In this document: piece after piece, positions 8,985 through 18,004 of the stretch
How positions within the stretch are numbered: the first letter of the stretch is position 1
How the letters are laid out: each line of letters begins with the position of its first letter
NCBI RefSeq assembly: GCF_900101785.1
Contig: NZ_LT629688.1
Location: forward strand, 434,001 to 498,000
Length of the DNA stretch: 64,000 bases
Direction of reading: 5' to 3'
Source of the DNA: Auraticoccus monumenti
GTDB lineage: Bacteria > Actinomycetota > Actinomycetes > Propionibacteriales > Propionibacteriaceae
Program-made: the position numbers and the translations under genes
The notes under the pieces: model-generated
The model's input: only the letters and a program-made list of their open reading frames with translations
Told to the model about the DNA's origin: nothing
Database searches by the model: none

Positions 8985-9566
8985 ATGGCCACCGTGGAGC
9001 TGACCCCGCACAACTCCGTGCACCCCGAGACGCTGGAGCAGTGGCGCGCGTGGCTGGCCGAGCACCACGACCGTGGCGAGGGGGTCTGGGTGGTGCAGTG
9101 GAAGCGGCACACCGGCAGGCCGGCACCCGGCTACGACGAGATGGTCTGCGAGGCGCTGTGCTGGGGCTGGATCGACAGCACCGCCGGCACCGTGGACGCC
9201 GACCGCAACCGGATCTGGCTGGCGCCGCGGCGACCCGGCAGCGGGTGGTCCCGGCCGAACAAGGAGCGCCTGACCCGGGTGCTGGCGCAGGGACGGATGC
9301 AGCCCGCCGGCCAGCGCGTGCTGGACCGGGCCCACCAGGACGGGTCGTGGACCCTGCTGGACGACGTCGAGGACCTGGTGGTGCCCGAGGACCTGGCGGC
9401 CGCGCTGGCCGACCGGCCCGGCGCCCGGGACCACTGGGACTCCTTCAGCCCGTCCTCGCGCAAGATGGCGCTGACCTGGCTGGTCCAGGCGAGACGGCCC
9501 GCCACCCGGGCCAGGCGGGTCCAGCAGGTCGCCGCGGCGGCCGAGCGGGGTGAGAAGGCGCGTTGA
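8985..9566 (+). CDS. YdeI/OmpD-associated family protein
   Basis: This soluble 193-aa protein carries the family features ETLEQWRAWLAEHHDRGEGVWVV at the N-terminus (shown only in part: WRAWLAEHHDRGEGVW), VCEALCWGWIDS, and a C-terminal FDSFSPSSRK-like stretch (DSFSPSSRKMALTWL). The family is widespread in actinobacteria and bacteroidetes with unclear function, and some members are linked to antimicrobial peptide tolerance. ATG 8985 is preceded by GGTGAGGAG about 14 nt away. It is monocistronic, between YibE/F and a secreted nuclease-like gene. Confidence 0.85.
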   Translation: MATVELTPHNSVHPETLEQWRAWLAEHHDRGEGVWVVQWKRHTGRPAPGYDEMVCEALCWGWIDSTAGTVDADRNRIWLAPRRPGSGWSRPNKERLTRVLAQGRMQPAGQRVLDRAHQDGSWTLLDDVEDLVVPEDLAAALADRPGARDHWDSFSPSSRKMALTWLVQARRPATRARRVQQVAAAAERGEKAR

Positions 9567-9682
9567 GCCGGCCGTTGCCCCTGCCGGTCACGGGGTCGTC
9601 ACCGACCCGTCACCGCGGCGACGGGCGCCCGCTCCCCCGACGGCGCAGGGTGGGGAGGTCCGCCCACCCCCAGGAGACACCC

Positions 9683-10540
9683 GTGCCCACCGCACTGATC
9701 CGCACCGCCACCGCCCTCGCCGCCCTGCTCACCGTCGTCGCCGCCACCCTGGTGCCGGCCGCCGCCGCTCCCGAGGCCCCGACGCCGCCCTACGAGGTCC
9801 GCGTGATGGCCTACAACATCCACCACGGCGCGGGGGTCGACGGCGTCCTCGACCTCGAGCGCACCGCCCGGGTGATCGAGGACTCCGGCGCCGACGTGGT
9901 CGGTCTGCAGGAGGTCGACCGGCACTTCGGCGCCCGCTCCGGGAACGTCGACCAGGCGCAGTGGCTGGCCCAGCGGCTGCGGATGCGGGTCACCTACGGC
10001 GCGAACCTCGACCTGGATCCCGCACCGGGCAGCACCCAGCGCCGCCAGTACGGCACGGCCGTGCTCAGCCGCTTCCCGATCGTCTCCGCCGAGAACCACC
10101 TGCTGACCAGCATCCCCTACCCCGAGCGCCCGACCGAGCAGCGCGGGCTGCTGCACGCCGAGCTGGACGTCCGCGGCACCCGGGTGGACTTCTGGACCAC
10201 CCACCTGGACCACCAGCGCCAGGAGCAGCGGCTCTCCCAGGTCGCCGAGATCGAGCAGCTGCTCTCCGCCACCGCCGACCGCCCCGGCTTCCTGGTCGGC
10301 GACCTCAACGCCACCCCCGACAGCGCCGAGGTGCTCCGGCTGGGCGACGACCTCGACGACCCGTTCGCGGGAGCCGCACCCGAGGGGAACACCTACCCCG
10401 CCGAGGCCCCGCGGACCCGGATCGACTACGTGCTCACCCGCGGCGTCACCACCTCCGACCCGGAGGTCGTCAGCACCCTCGCCTCGGACCACCTGCCCGT
10501 GGTCGTCACCGCCGGGATCCCCCGCCCGCGCCGGCGCTGA
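9683..10540 (+). CDS. Secreted endonuclease/exonuclease/phosphatase family protein
   Basis: The 285-aa protein starts at GTG 9683 behind CAGGAG. It has a signal peptide (residues 1-32, ending VPAAAAPEA) and a full EEP fold: MAYNIHHG (metal Asn), VVGLQEVD (metal Glu), TTHLDHQ (catalytic His), VGDLNATPD (Asp/Asn pair) and SDHLPVVV (final Asp-His). Such proteins cleave phosphodiesters in DNA, RNA, lipids or inositol phosphates; the substrate is not evident. A second secreted family member lies at 44.8 kb. Confidence 0.9.
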   Translation: MPTALIRTATALAALLTVVAATLVPAAAAPEAPTPPYEVRVMAYNIHHGAGVDGVLDLERTARVIEDSGADVVGLQEVDRHFGARSGNVDQAQWLAQRLRMRVTYGANLDLDPAPGSTQRRQYGTAVLSRFPIVSAENHLLTSIPYPERPTEQRGLLHAELDVRGTRVDFWTTHLDHQRQEQRLSQVAEIEQLLSATADRPGFLVGDLNATPDSAEVLRLGDDLDDPFAGAAPEGNTYPAEAPRTRIDYVLTRGVTTSDPEVVSTLASDHLPVVVTAGIPRPRRR

Positions 10541-10802
10541 GGCGCCGACCCCGCGCCGCTCGACGGCTCCGGGCCGTCCCGCACCATCCTGTCCGGAGGA
10601 GCACGACAGCCCGCCACGAGCCCCGGCTTGCTCGCACGAGCAGGGTCGTGCACGTCGCGACGCCTACCGCTGCTGCGGGGTGGCCCGGGCCAGGCGCCGG
10701 CCGCCACGGCTCGTGGGTCGCCACCGTCGCCCTGGTGTCCGGGTGCGGGCGCAGCGGTCCCCTGTGCGTCGCGCGCGGCGGCTCCCTGGGTGAGGTCCGC
10801 GG

Positions 10803-11780
10803 TCAGCTCGCCGCGGCGTCCCACCAGTCGAGGACGCGGGTGGCGTGGAAGGTGAGCCAGCGCGAGGGCTCGCCGACGGGGACGTCCTCCTCGAACCAGA
10901 CGTCGCCGGGGTGGCGGCGCTGCTGCACCCAGGTGCCGTCGGGCTCGCGACCCGCGCGGACCGACTCGACCGCCTCGGCCAGCCGGAGGTCGGGGGCGAC
11001 CCCGTCGTGCAGGGCGGCCGCGCGGAAGTGGTCGAGGGCGTGCAGGGCGCTGTAGAAGGAGCGGAAGGGGTAGGCGAGGTGGGTCACCCGCGGCGTGATC
11101 AGCTCACCGGTGGAGAGCCGTCGCAGCAGCCGGCGCTCCAGCAGGTGCTCCTGACCCCGTAGCCGGGCGGCCCGCAGCTCCTCCGAGCCGCCGGTGGCCA
11201 CCTCGTGGACCAGCAGGCCCTCCAGCGAGTTCAGGGTGCTGGTGACCGAGCTGCGGGTGGAGCCCTCGACCCACTCGCAGTTCCAGCCGCCGTCGGGCAG
11301 CTGGTGGTCCAGGAACCACTGGGCGATGCCCGAGACGTCGGCTCCGAGCCAGACGCCGCTGGCCAGTGTCCAGGCGTTGATGCAGCAGTCGACCTCACCT
11401 CCCCAGAAGGGCAGGTCGTCGTACTCCCAGCGGCAGCTGACGGCCAGCTTCTCGACCGTGCCGGCGAGGACGTCGGCCTCCACACCCCACTCGCGCAGGC
11501 TCTTCAGCGACCACGTCGTCGCCGTCCACGGCTGCCCGGGATCCTCACCGGACTCCGGGGAGGAGAACTCGAAGCCGGCGGGGAAGAAGGCGCCCCCGGC
11601 CCACTGCCCGTCGGGGTCCTGCTTCGACAGCAGCTCCGCCCCGAACCCCTCCGTGGGCACCCGGGCCCTGGTCGCCTGCCACACCTCCGGCGGTGCCCCG
11701 GCCAGGTCGCGCTCCACCTGCCAGCGCAGCGCCGGGTCGGAGTCGAGCAGCCAGTCGAGCACCTGCGGGTCGGGCGTCAT
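10803..11780 (-). CDS. Squalene-cyclase/prenyltransferase-fold protein of unknown function
   Basis: The 325-aa soluble protein has repeating alpha-alpha units of the terpenoid cyclase / prenyltransferase beta fold: QDPDGQWAGG, HQLPDGGWNCEWVEGS, GREPDGTWVQQRRHPG. These QW-like repeats resemble squalene-hopene cyclase, but the protein is half as long and the catalytic DxDD motif is not visible, so it is unlikely to be a classical cyclase. Similar stand-alone proteins in actinobacteria are annotated only by fold. It starts at ATG 11780. The 262 bp between it and the upstream plus-strand gene contains nothing I can assign. Confidence 0.75.
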   Translation of the reverse strand: MTPDPQVLDWLLDSDPALRWQVERDLAGAPPEVWQATRARVPTEGFGAELLSKQDPDGQWAGGAFFPAGFEFSSPESGEDPGQPWTATTWSLKSLREWGVEADVLAGTVEKLAVSCRWEYDDLPFWGGEVDCCINAWTLASGVWLGADVSGIAQWFLDHQLPDGGWNCEWVEGSTRSSVTSTLNSLEGLLVHEVATGGSEELRAARLRGQEHLLERRLLRRLSTGELITPRVTHLAYPFRSFYSALHALDHFRAAALHDGVAPDLRLAEAVESVRAGREPDGTWVQQRRHPGDVWFEEDVPVGEPSRWLTFHATRVLDWWDAAAS

Positions 11781-11880
11781 GGGGCCACGCTAGCCACGCC
11801 GCCGGGTCCCGAGGGGCGCATCGCCGGAGGTCCCGGCCGACCCGGAGGCACCCGGGTGCGTCACCGCACGGCGGTCGAGG

Positions 11881-13422
11881 TCAGTGCGTGCGTCGACCCG
11901 CGACGACGGTGGCCCGCACCTGCACCGACTGCAGCAGCGCGGCCGCCTCGGCGGTGGAGCCGGTCGGGGCCAGCGGGTCGCGGTCGACCAGCACCAGATC
12001 GCCCGGGCCCCCGACCTCCAGCCGCCGGACCCCACCGGTGGAGGCCGCCAGCGCCTGGGCGGGGGTGATGGCCTCCTCGGCGTGCCAGGGCTCACGGTCG
12101 TCGGCGGAGCGGTGGACGGCGGCGGCCATGGCCAGCCAGGGGTCCAGCGGGGCCACCGGGGCGTCGGAGCCCAGCGAGAGCTCCAGCCCGGCGGCCAGCA
12201 TCGAGGCGAACATGAAGCAGCGGTCCGCACGGCCCGGCCAGTTGAGCTCGGTCACGTCGCGGTCGTCCCACAGGTGGAAGGGCTGGACGCTGGCCCGCAC
12301 CCCGAGCGCGGCGAGCCGGTGCAGGTCCTCGTGACGGGCGAGCTGGAGGTGCTCGATGCTGCCGCGGACACCGGTCCGCTCGAAGGCGTCCGCCACCGCT
12401 CCCACCGCCGCGTCGCCGATGGCGTGCACCGCCGCCTCCAGCCCGGCGGCGTGGGCGCGTCCCAGCAGCTGCTGCAGCTCCTCGGCCGCGAAGTTCACCG
12501 TGCCGTGCAGGTGCTGCGCGCCCGGGTGGGGGTCGACCCCGACCGCGTAGGGCTCGCAGCACCAGGCCGTGCGGGTGTTGAGCGACCCGTCGGAGATGAT
12601 CTTCAGCGGACCCATCCGCAGCAGCCCGTCGGGGTCCTGCTCCGGGGCCAGCGCCGACCCCGAGGACAGGCCCAGCGCGATGACCTCCTCCAGCCCGTCG
12701 GGGTAGACCCCCGCCCGGACCCGCACGCCGCTCACCCCGGCCAGCAGCCGCTGCGGCCAGAGCAGGTGGTTGGGGGCGAACTCGAAGTCGGTGAGCCCCA
12801 CCACGCCCCGCGCCGACGCGGCCCGGACCGCCGCGGCCACCCCCGCCTCGTTCTGGGCGTCGGCCCCGGGCAGCCCCAGCAGCAGCGGCTGCGCCTCGAA
12901 CCAGTCCCGCTCCTCCACCGGGCCCTCGCGCAGGGGCAGCCCGACCAGACGCAGCGCGGCCGAGCTCATCCAGCAGCCGTGCACGTCGCCGGTGATGAGG
13001 AGCACCGGGTGGTCGCCGGCGACGGAGTCCAGCTCGGACACCAGGGCGGGTTCGGTCCAGTGACCGGTGCGGTGCCCGAAACCGGTGACCACCGCGTCGG
13101 TCGGCGCCCCGCGCGCCTCCAGCTCGGCGACCCGCCGGCCCACCAGGTCCAGCACCTGCCTGGGGGTGGTGGTACCCGCGGTGTCCAGGCGGCCGAAGGT
13201 CAGCCCCCACTGGCCGAGGTGCACGTGCTGGTCCCACAGACCGGGGAGCACCCAGCCGCCGTCGGCGTCGAGGACCTCGGCGCCACGGGTCGTCAGGCGT
13301 TCGCCGACCTCGGCCACCAGGCCCCGCTCGAGCCGGACGTCGAACCGGCCCCCGGCGGGTCCACCGACCCGTCGGACGCCCCTGAGCAGCAGCGGCGGCG
13401 CCGCGTCGGACTGGTCGTGCAC
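11881..13422 (-). CDS. Amidohydrolase family protein (YtcJ-like)
   Basis: The 513-aa metal-dependent hydrolase starts at GTG 13422. The N-terminal beta-sandwich leads to GLWDQHVHLGQWG (HxH metal site). The barrel carries LLITGDVHGCWMSS, the carboxylated-Lys region LKIISDGSLNTRTAW, HAIGDAAV, SIEHLQLA and the final metal Asp in LGSDAPVAPLDPW. This pattern matches amidohydrolase_3 / YtcJ-type enzymes, whose natural substrates are usually unknown. It is divergent from the DHA2 efflux gene, with a 199-bp gap. Confidence 0.9.
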   Translation of the reverse strand: MHDQSDAAPPLLLRGVRRVGGPAGGRFDVRLERGLVAEVGERLTTRGAEVLDADGGWVLPGLWDQHVHLGQWGLTFGRLDTAGTTTPRQVLDLVGRRVAELEARGAPTDAVVTGFGHRTGHWTEPALVSELDSVAGDHPVLLITGDVHGCWMSSAALRLVGLPLREGPVEERDWFEAQPLLLGLPGADAQNEAGVAAAVRAASARGVVGLTDFEFAPNHLLWPQRLLAGVSGVRVRAGVYPDGLEEVIALGLSSGSALAPEQDPDGLLRMGPLKIISDGSLNTRTAWCCEPYAVGVDPHPGAQHLHGTVNFAAEELQQLLGRAHAAGLEAAVHAIGDAAVGAVADAFERTGVRGSIEHLQLARHEDLHRLAALGVRASVQPFHLWDDRDVTELNWPGRADRCFMFASMLAAGLELSLGSDAPVAPLDPWLAMAAAVHRSADDREPWHAEEAITPAQALAASTGGVRRLEVGGPGDLVLVDRDPLAPTGSTAEAAALLQSVQVRATVVAGRRTH

Positions 13423-13469
13423 GGGGGCAGTCTGCCACCGTCCGGACGTCCTCCTCGGCGGGGGAATAA

Positions 13470-13492
13470 GTGTCTGACACCCGTGCTTGACT
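13470..13492 (+). promoter_or_regulatory. Possible operator and -35 element before the efflux gene
   Basis: A perfect inverted repeat GTGTC-T-GACAC (13470-13480) is followed by TTGACT (13487-13492), a good -35 hexamer. I cannot place a matching -10 at normal spacing, so the promoter call is weak. The position, 130-150 bp before the pump gene and in the divergent gap, suits a regulator site. Confidence 0.3.
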
Positions 13493-13621
13493 GTTCTAGC
13501 CTCGCACTCGCCCGCGACCGACGCCCCTGGACGTCGGCCGCCCGCCCGGGGCCACACTCGTCGATGAGTTCTCCTGCTCGCTCTGGTCAGCACCGCCATG
13601 ACCGCCTCGAAAGGCTCGCCC

Positions 13622-15136
13622 GTGACCGACTCCCCACCCTCCAGCGCACCGGCCACGCAGGACACCCGAGGGATCATCCCGATCCTGCTGCTGTCGGCGT
13701 TCGTCCTGATCCTCAACGAGACCACGATGTCGGTGGCCGTCCCCCGTCTGATGGAGGCCTTCTCGGTCGAGGCGACGACGGCGCAGTGGCTGACCACCGC
13801 CTTCCTGCTCACCATGGCCGTGGTCATCCCGCTCAGCGGTTTCATCCTGCAGCGGCTCACCACCCGCAGCGTCTTCTTCCTCTCCCTGGGGCTGTTCAGC
13901 ACCGGCACCCTGCTGTGCGCGCTCGCCCCGGCCTTCAGCCTGCTGCTGCTCGGTCGGATCATCCAGGCCAGCGGCACCGCGGTGATGATGCCGCTGCTGA
14001 TGACCACGGTGCTGACCCTGGTCCCGATCAACCGCCGCGGCGTCGTGATGGGCAACATCTCCATCGTGATCGCGGTGGCCCCGGCCCTCGGCCCGACCGC
14101 CTCCGGCCTGATCCAGGACGCGCTCGGCTGGCGGTGGGTCTTCGGCCTGGTGCTGCCGATCGCGCTCACCATGCTGGTGGCCGGTGCGTTGCGGCTGAAG
14201 AACTTCGGCGAGACCACCAAGGCCCCGGTCGACCTCCCCTCGGTGGTCCTCTCGGCCTTCGGCTTCGGCGGCCTGGTCTACGCGCTGACCCAGATCGGTG
14301 AGGGCTTCGGCGACGGCAACATCGGCAACCTGCTGGTGCCGCTCGCGGTGGGCGTCGTCGCGCTGGGTCTGTTCGTCCGGCGCCAGATCGCGCTGCAGAA
14401 GGAGGACCGTCCGCTGCTCGACCTGCGCACGTTCCGCAGCCGCACCTTCACCCTCGCCCTGGGCATCATGATGGTGGCCTTCGGGGCGCTGCTGGGCTCA
14501 GGCATCCTGCTCCCGATCTACCTGCAGGACCTCCGCGGTCTCACCCCCGCCCAGACCGGTCTCTTCGTGATGCCCGGCGGGATCATCATGGGCCTGATGG
14601 GGCCGCTGGTCGGCCGTCTGTACGACAAGGTCGGTCCGCGCGTCCTGGTGCTGCCCGGGGTGAGCGTGCTGGCGGTGCTGCTCTTCGCCTTCAGCCGCGC
14701 CGGCCTGGACACGCCGCTGGTGATGCTGGTGGTGCTCTACACCGGTCTGATGATGGCCATCGGGTTCACCTTCACCCCGACCATGACGGCCGGGCTCAAC
14801 AGCCTGGCCCGCCAGCAGTACTCCCACGGCTCCGCGCTGGTGGGCACGCTGCAGCAGGTCGCCGGCGGTGCGGGCACCGCGCTGCTGGTCACGGTGATGG
14901 CGGTGCGGGGGGCCTCGCTGTCCGGTCGCGGCGTGGGGGCCGAAGAGGCCCAGATGGGCGGCATCGAGCTGGCCTTCATGGTCGCCTCCGTCCTGGCCCT
15001 GGTGGCGATCGCGCTGGCCACGATGCTGCCTGGTCGTCCGCCGACGGCCGACACGGTCGAGGTCTCGGCCGATGTCGAGCCGTCCGACGAGGAGCTGCTG
15101 GCCTCGGAGGGTGGCGTCAGCCAGGCACGCGCCTGA
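13622..15136 (+). CDS. DHA2-type (14-TM) multidrug MFS transporter
   Basis: The 504-aa inner-membrane pump has 14 predicted spans. Motif C-like APALGPTASGLIQDALGWRW marks it as a proton-driven antiporter of the DHA2 drug:H+ family. ETTMSVAVPRLMEAF and TTAFLLTMAVVIPLSGF in the first spans are typical. GTG 13622 was chosen because GAAAGG lies 7 nt before it; an in-frame ATG at 13598 lacks a ribosome site. A strong hairpin terminator follows. Substrates probably include hydrophobic drugs. Confidence 0.9.
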   Translation: MTDSPPSSAPATQDTRGIIPILLLSAFVLILNETTMSVAVPRLMEAFSVEATTAQWLTTAFLLTMAVVIPLSGFILQRLTTRSVFFLSLGLFSTGTLLCALAPAFSLLLLGRIIQASGTAVMMPLLMTTVLTLVPINRRGVVMGNISIVIAVAPALGPTASGLIQDALGWRWVFGLVLPIALTMLVAGALRLKNFGETTKAPVDLPSVVLSAFGFGGLVYALTQIGEGFGDGNIGNLLVPLAVGVVALGLFVRRQIALQKEDRPLLDLRTFRSRTFTLALGIMMVAFGALLGSGILLPIYLQDLRGLTPAQTGLFVMPGGIIMGLMGPLVGRLYDKVGPRVLVLPGVSVLAVLLFAFSRAGLDTPLVMLVVLYTGLMMAIGFTFTPTMTAGLNSLARQQYSHGSALVGTLQQVAGGAGTALLVTVMAVRGASLSGRGVGAEEAQMGGIELAFMVASVLALVAIALATMLPGRPPTADTVEVSADVEPSDEELLASEGGVSQARA

Positions 15137-15147
15137 CCTGACCTGTC

Positions 15148-15182
15148 GAGGGGCCCGGGACGCTGGTCGTCCCGGGCCCCTC
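15148..15182 (+). terminator. Hairpin terminator after the MFS gene
   Basis: A perfect 15-bp stem, GAGGGGCCCGGGACG paired with CGTCCCGGGCCCCTC, encloses the loop CTGGT. It lies 11 nt after the pump stop codon. There is no long T-run, as is common in actinobacteria. Confidence 0.85.
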
Positions 15183-15294
15183 GTGCGTCCGACGCCGGTC
15201 AGGAGGGTGACGGCACGGGTCCTGCGAACTACACGTGTGTGGTTCTCCCCAGCTGTGGACGACCCTGTGGACGACGATGTGGTTGGGTGGCGCG

Positions 15295-16206
15295 ATGGAC
15301 CGCACCTGGAGCGAGCAGCACCTCCCCGAGCTCGACGGCAGCACGGTGCTGGTCACCGGCGCCACCAGCGGCGTGGGTCTGGAGACGGCCCGGCAGCTGG
15401 TCGCCCGGAGGGCGCACGTGGTGCTGGCCGTCCGCGACGCCGAGCGCGGGCACCGGGTCGCCGAGGAGATCGGCGCCGACGCCAGGGGCAGCGCCGAGGT
15501 GCTCCGGGTGGACCTCGCCGACCTGGCCTCGGTCCGGGCCGCGGCGGGTGCCTGGGGCGGACGTCCGTTGGACGTCCTGGTCAACAACGCCGGGGTCGCC
15601 GCCACCACCCGTCGGGAGACCGCCGACGGCTTCGAGCTCGCGCTGGGCACCAACTTCCTCGGCCCCTTCGCGCTGACCAACCTGCTGCTGCCGCAGGTGC
15701 GCCGACGCGTCGTGGTGGTGGCCTCCGGCGCGCACCGCCACGGTCGGATCGACCTCGAGGACCCGCACTTCCGCCGTCGCCGGTTCTCCGTCGCCGCCGC
15801 CTACACCCAGTCGAAGCTGGCCGACATGCTCTGGGGCCTGGAGCTGGGCGAGCGGCTCCGCGCCGCCGGGTCGCCGGGCGAGGTGCTGCTGGCCCACCCC
15901 GGGTGGGCGCTGACGAACCTGCAGCGCGCCACCCGCAGCGACCGGGTCAACGCGGTCGTGACCGCGGTCTGCTCGCTGTTCGCCCAGTCCAGCGCGATGG
16001 GGGCGCTGCCCACCCTGGTCGCCGCCACCGCGGACCTGCCGCCGGGGAGCTACGTCGGCCCCGACGGGCCCGGCGAGATGCGTGGGCTGCCGACCCTGGT
16101 CGGCCGCGCCCCTCGGGCCCGGGACCACGAGACCGCCCGCCGGCTCTGGGAGCTCGCCGAGCGGGAGACCGGCACCTCCTTCCCGGTGCTCCACGACCGC
16201 ACCTAG
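15295..16206 (+). CDS. SDR family oxidoreductase (retinol-dehydrogenase/WW-oxidoreductase-like)
   Basis: The 303-aa NAD(P)-dependent enzyme has a Rossmann TGATSGVG, NNAG at the end of strand 4, the catalytic Ser in VVVASGAHR and YTQSK as the Tyr/Lys pair. The long insertion after Ser (ahrhgridledphf region) is typical of the retinol-dehydrogenase-like branch. ATG 15295 follows GGTGG; the extra upstream reading frame lacks a ribosome site. The substrate is unknown. Confidence 0.88.
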   Translation: MDRTWSEQHLPELDGSTVLVTGATSGVGLETARQLVARRAHVVLAVRDAERGHRVAEEIGADARGSAEVLRVDLADLASVRAAAGAWGGRPLDVLVNNAGVAATTRRETADGFELALGTNFLGPFALTNLLLPQVRRRVVVVASGAHRHGRIDLEDPHFRRRRFSVAAAYTQSKLADMLWGLELGERLRAAGSPGEVLLAHPGWALTNLQRATRSDRVNAVVTAVCSLFAQSSAMGALPTLVAATADLPPGSYVGPDGPGEMRGLPTLVGRAPRARDHETARRLWELAERETGTSFPVLHDRT

Positions 16207-16261
16207 ACGACCCACCGAGCCGGGTCGGGAGCCGGCACCGGAGCCGGAGCCGGAGCGAGGG

Positions 16262-17083
16262 TCACCGGCCGGACCCGCCACCGCCGTCCTCCGGCGCACC
16301 GCCGGTGCCGGTGACCGGCACGTCGGGCGGGGCGGGCTCGGGCGCGGCCCCGGTCACCCCGGCGCCCACCTGCTCCCGGGCCAGCGCGCCGGCGCGCACC
16401 AGGACGTCGAGCTGCGCCTCGTTGTACAGCTCCCCGAGCGTCTCGAGGAAGGTCTCCTGCGTCTCCTGCGGGCTCCTCGACAGGTGCTCGGCAGGCTCCA
16501 GCAACCACGGGAAGTCGGAGAGGTGCCGGGCGATGCTGAGGCCCAGGGCCTCGGCGATGCGCTGGCGGGTGGGCTCGTCGGCGTCGGGGGTGAGGGCATC
16601 CAGCTCGGCGCCCGCGCCGGCCGGCTCCGACGCCACCATCCGCTTGAGGTCCGACATCGCCGAGTCGTCGTAGAGCTGGGAGTAGACGAGCACGAGTGAG
16701 CGGTCGGAGTCGGACAGCCGGTCCGCGACGTCCTCGAAGCCGGCCGGTACGTCCGTGGTGGTGGACCCGTCGAGGATCGCCCGGATCTCCGCCCGGGCCC
16801 GCTGCAGGCGCTCGATGCTCGAGGCCAGGTCGGCGTCGATGGCGAGCAGCGCACGGGAGGAGTCGCTGCCCTGGGCGGTCCCGACCGTCTCGATCTGCGC
16901 CAGCGGGACCCCCAGGTCCCGGAGCCGACGGATCTGCAGCAGCCGCACGAGGTGCCGTGCCCGGTACTGCTTGTAGCCGTTGGACGTCCGCTCCGGTTCC
17001 TCGAGCAGGCCCGCGCGGTGGTAGTGCCGGACGGTGTTCACCGTCGTCCCGGCGAGCTCCGCCACCTCGCGCGTGCTCCACAT
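16262..17083 (-). CDS. MerR family transcriptional regulator
   Basis: The 273-aa regulator starts at ATG 17083, with AGGAG 8 nt before it. The N-terminal winged helix (MWSTREVAELAGTTVNTVRHYHRAGLLEEPER) is given here only by its key parts: STREVAELAGTTVNTVRHYH and SNGYKQYRARHLVRLLQI. A coiled-coil dimerisation helix follows (about 85-115), then a long effector domain of about 120 residues unlike metal sensors (no Cys cluster), and a Pro/Gly-rich tail. It is divergent from the small multidrug exporter, and both promoters have the 19-bp spacer that MerR regulators twist, so it very probably controls itself and the exporter. Confidence 0.92.
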   Translation of the reverse strand: MWSTREVAELAGTTVNTVRHYHRAGLLEEPERTSNGYKQYRARHLVRLLQIRRLRDLGVPLAQIETVGTAQGSDSSRALLAIDADLASSIERLQRARAEIRAILDGSTTTDVPAGFEDVADRLSDSDRSLVLVYSQLYDDSAMSDLKRMVASEPAGAGAELDALTPDADEPTRQRIAEALGLSIARHLSDFPWLLEPAEHLSRSPQETQETFLETLGELYNEAQLDVLVRAGALAREQVGAGVTGAAPEPAPPDVPVTGTGGAPEDGGGGSGR

Positions 17084-17133
17084 CCCGACCGCTCCTCTCC
17101 CGGCGGACGCAGGGGTCCCGTCGGCGTCCGCCC

Positions 17134-17164
17134 ATTGAAGACCGTGTTCCCGGCACAGGGTCAA
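17134..17164 (-). promoter_or_regulatory. MerR-type promoter of the merR gene
   Basis: On the minus strand, TTGACC (17164-17159), a 19-nt spacer and TTCAAT (17139-17134) form a promoter with the over-long spacer typical of MerR-controlled genes. The spacer holds the inverted repeat GACC-x-TGTG ... GAACACGGTC, the likely operator. It lies about 50 bp before the merR start. Confidence 0.8.
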
Positions 17165-17199
17165 ACGAGGGCCTCCGCACCGCCCGGGCGGGCCCGGGC

Positions 17200-17230
17200 T
17201 TGACCCTGTGGTGAGAACACGGTCTGGAGT
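17200..17230 (+). promoter_or_regulatory. MerR-type promoter of the small multidrug exporter
   Basis: TTGACC (17200-17205), a 19-nt spacer and TGGAGT (17225-17230) face the exporter gene. The spacer differs from that of the merR promoter at only four or so positions in the middle (GGTGA versus CCGGG region), and both carry CTGTG and GAACACGGTC. The weak -10 suggests that activation by the regulator is needed. Confidence 0.8.
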
Positions 17231-17293
17231 GGGGTCATCACGTCGGCGGGCGGCCGAGCCGCTCCCTCGACGCACGTCACCGAGGAGAGAGAC

Positions 17294-17992
17294 ATGAACA
17301 ACCCCTACGACTGGCTGCAGGACCTGATGGAACGGGTCCCTGACCTGCTGCAGCCCCTGATCGTCGCCCTGGCCGCCGCCATCCCCTACGTCGAGGGCGA
17401 GGGAGCCGTGGCCCTGGGCATCATCGCCGGCATCCACCCGGTGGTCGCGGCCCTGGCCGCCATCACGGGGAACATCCTGTGCGTCGTGGGGGTCGTCCTC
17501 CTGGGCTCCCGTCTCCGCGGCGGCGTTCTCCGCCGCCGGGCACGAGCGGGGAGGCCGGAGGAGGCGTCGGTCGCGTCCTCCGCGGACGGGTCCGGCGCCG
17601 CCACCCTCGGAGCACCCGCCACGACCGACGGTCCGGACGCCGGGGCGAGCGGCACCGGTACCGGCGCGAGCGGTGCGGGTGCGGGGACGACCGCCGCCGT
17701 CGCGGTCGACCCCGGCACGGGCGGGGACGACGGGGGTGAGACCGCCGGGGCGAAGCCGACCCGCCGGTCCAGGGGACGGGCCCGGCTCCGACGCTGGATG
17801 GTGAAGTTCGGCGTCCCCGGGGCCAGCCTGCTGGCGCCCCTCGCCCTCCCCACCATGCTGACCGCGGCGTTCTTCGTCGCCTCGGGGGTCCGCAAGGAGT
17901 GGGTCATCCTCTGGCAGGTCGTGGCGATCGTCCTCTGGACGGGTGCCGTCGCAGCGGCCGCCACCGGGATCCTCGCGGTCCTCGGCTGGTGA
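17294..17992 (+). CDS. Small multidrug export family membrane protein
   Basis: The 232-aa protein matches the COG2426-type small multidrug exporters in its membrane part: an N-terminal helix pair (LIVALAAAIPYVEGEGAVAL, then ALAAITGNILCVVGVVLL) and a C-terminal pair (LLAPLALPTMLTAAFFVASG, then a final span). A central cytoplasmic or external insert of about 85 residues is rich in Gly, Ala, Thr and Asp and looks disordered. ATG 17294 follows GAGGAGAGAGAC. It should be induced by the divergent MerR regulator; the substrate is unknown. Confidence 0.83.
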   Translation: MNNPYDWLQDLMERVPDLLQPLIVALAAAIPYVEGEGAVALGIIAGIHPVVAALAAITGNILCVVGVVLLGSRLRGGVLRRRARAGRPEEASVASSADGSGAATLGAPATTDGPDAGASGTGTGASGAGAGTTAAVAVDPGTGGDDGGETAGAKPTRRSRGRARLRRWMVKFGVPGASLLAPLALPTMLTAAFFVASGVRKEWVILWQVVAIVLWTGAVAAAATGILAVLGW

Positions 17993-18004
17993 GCAGGCCG
18001 CCCA

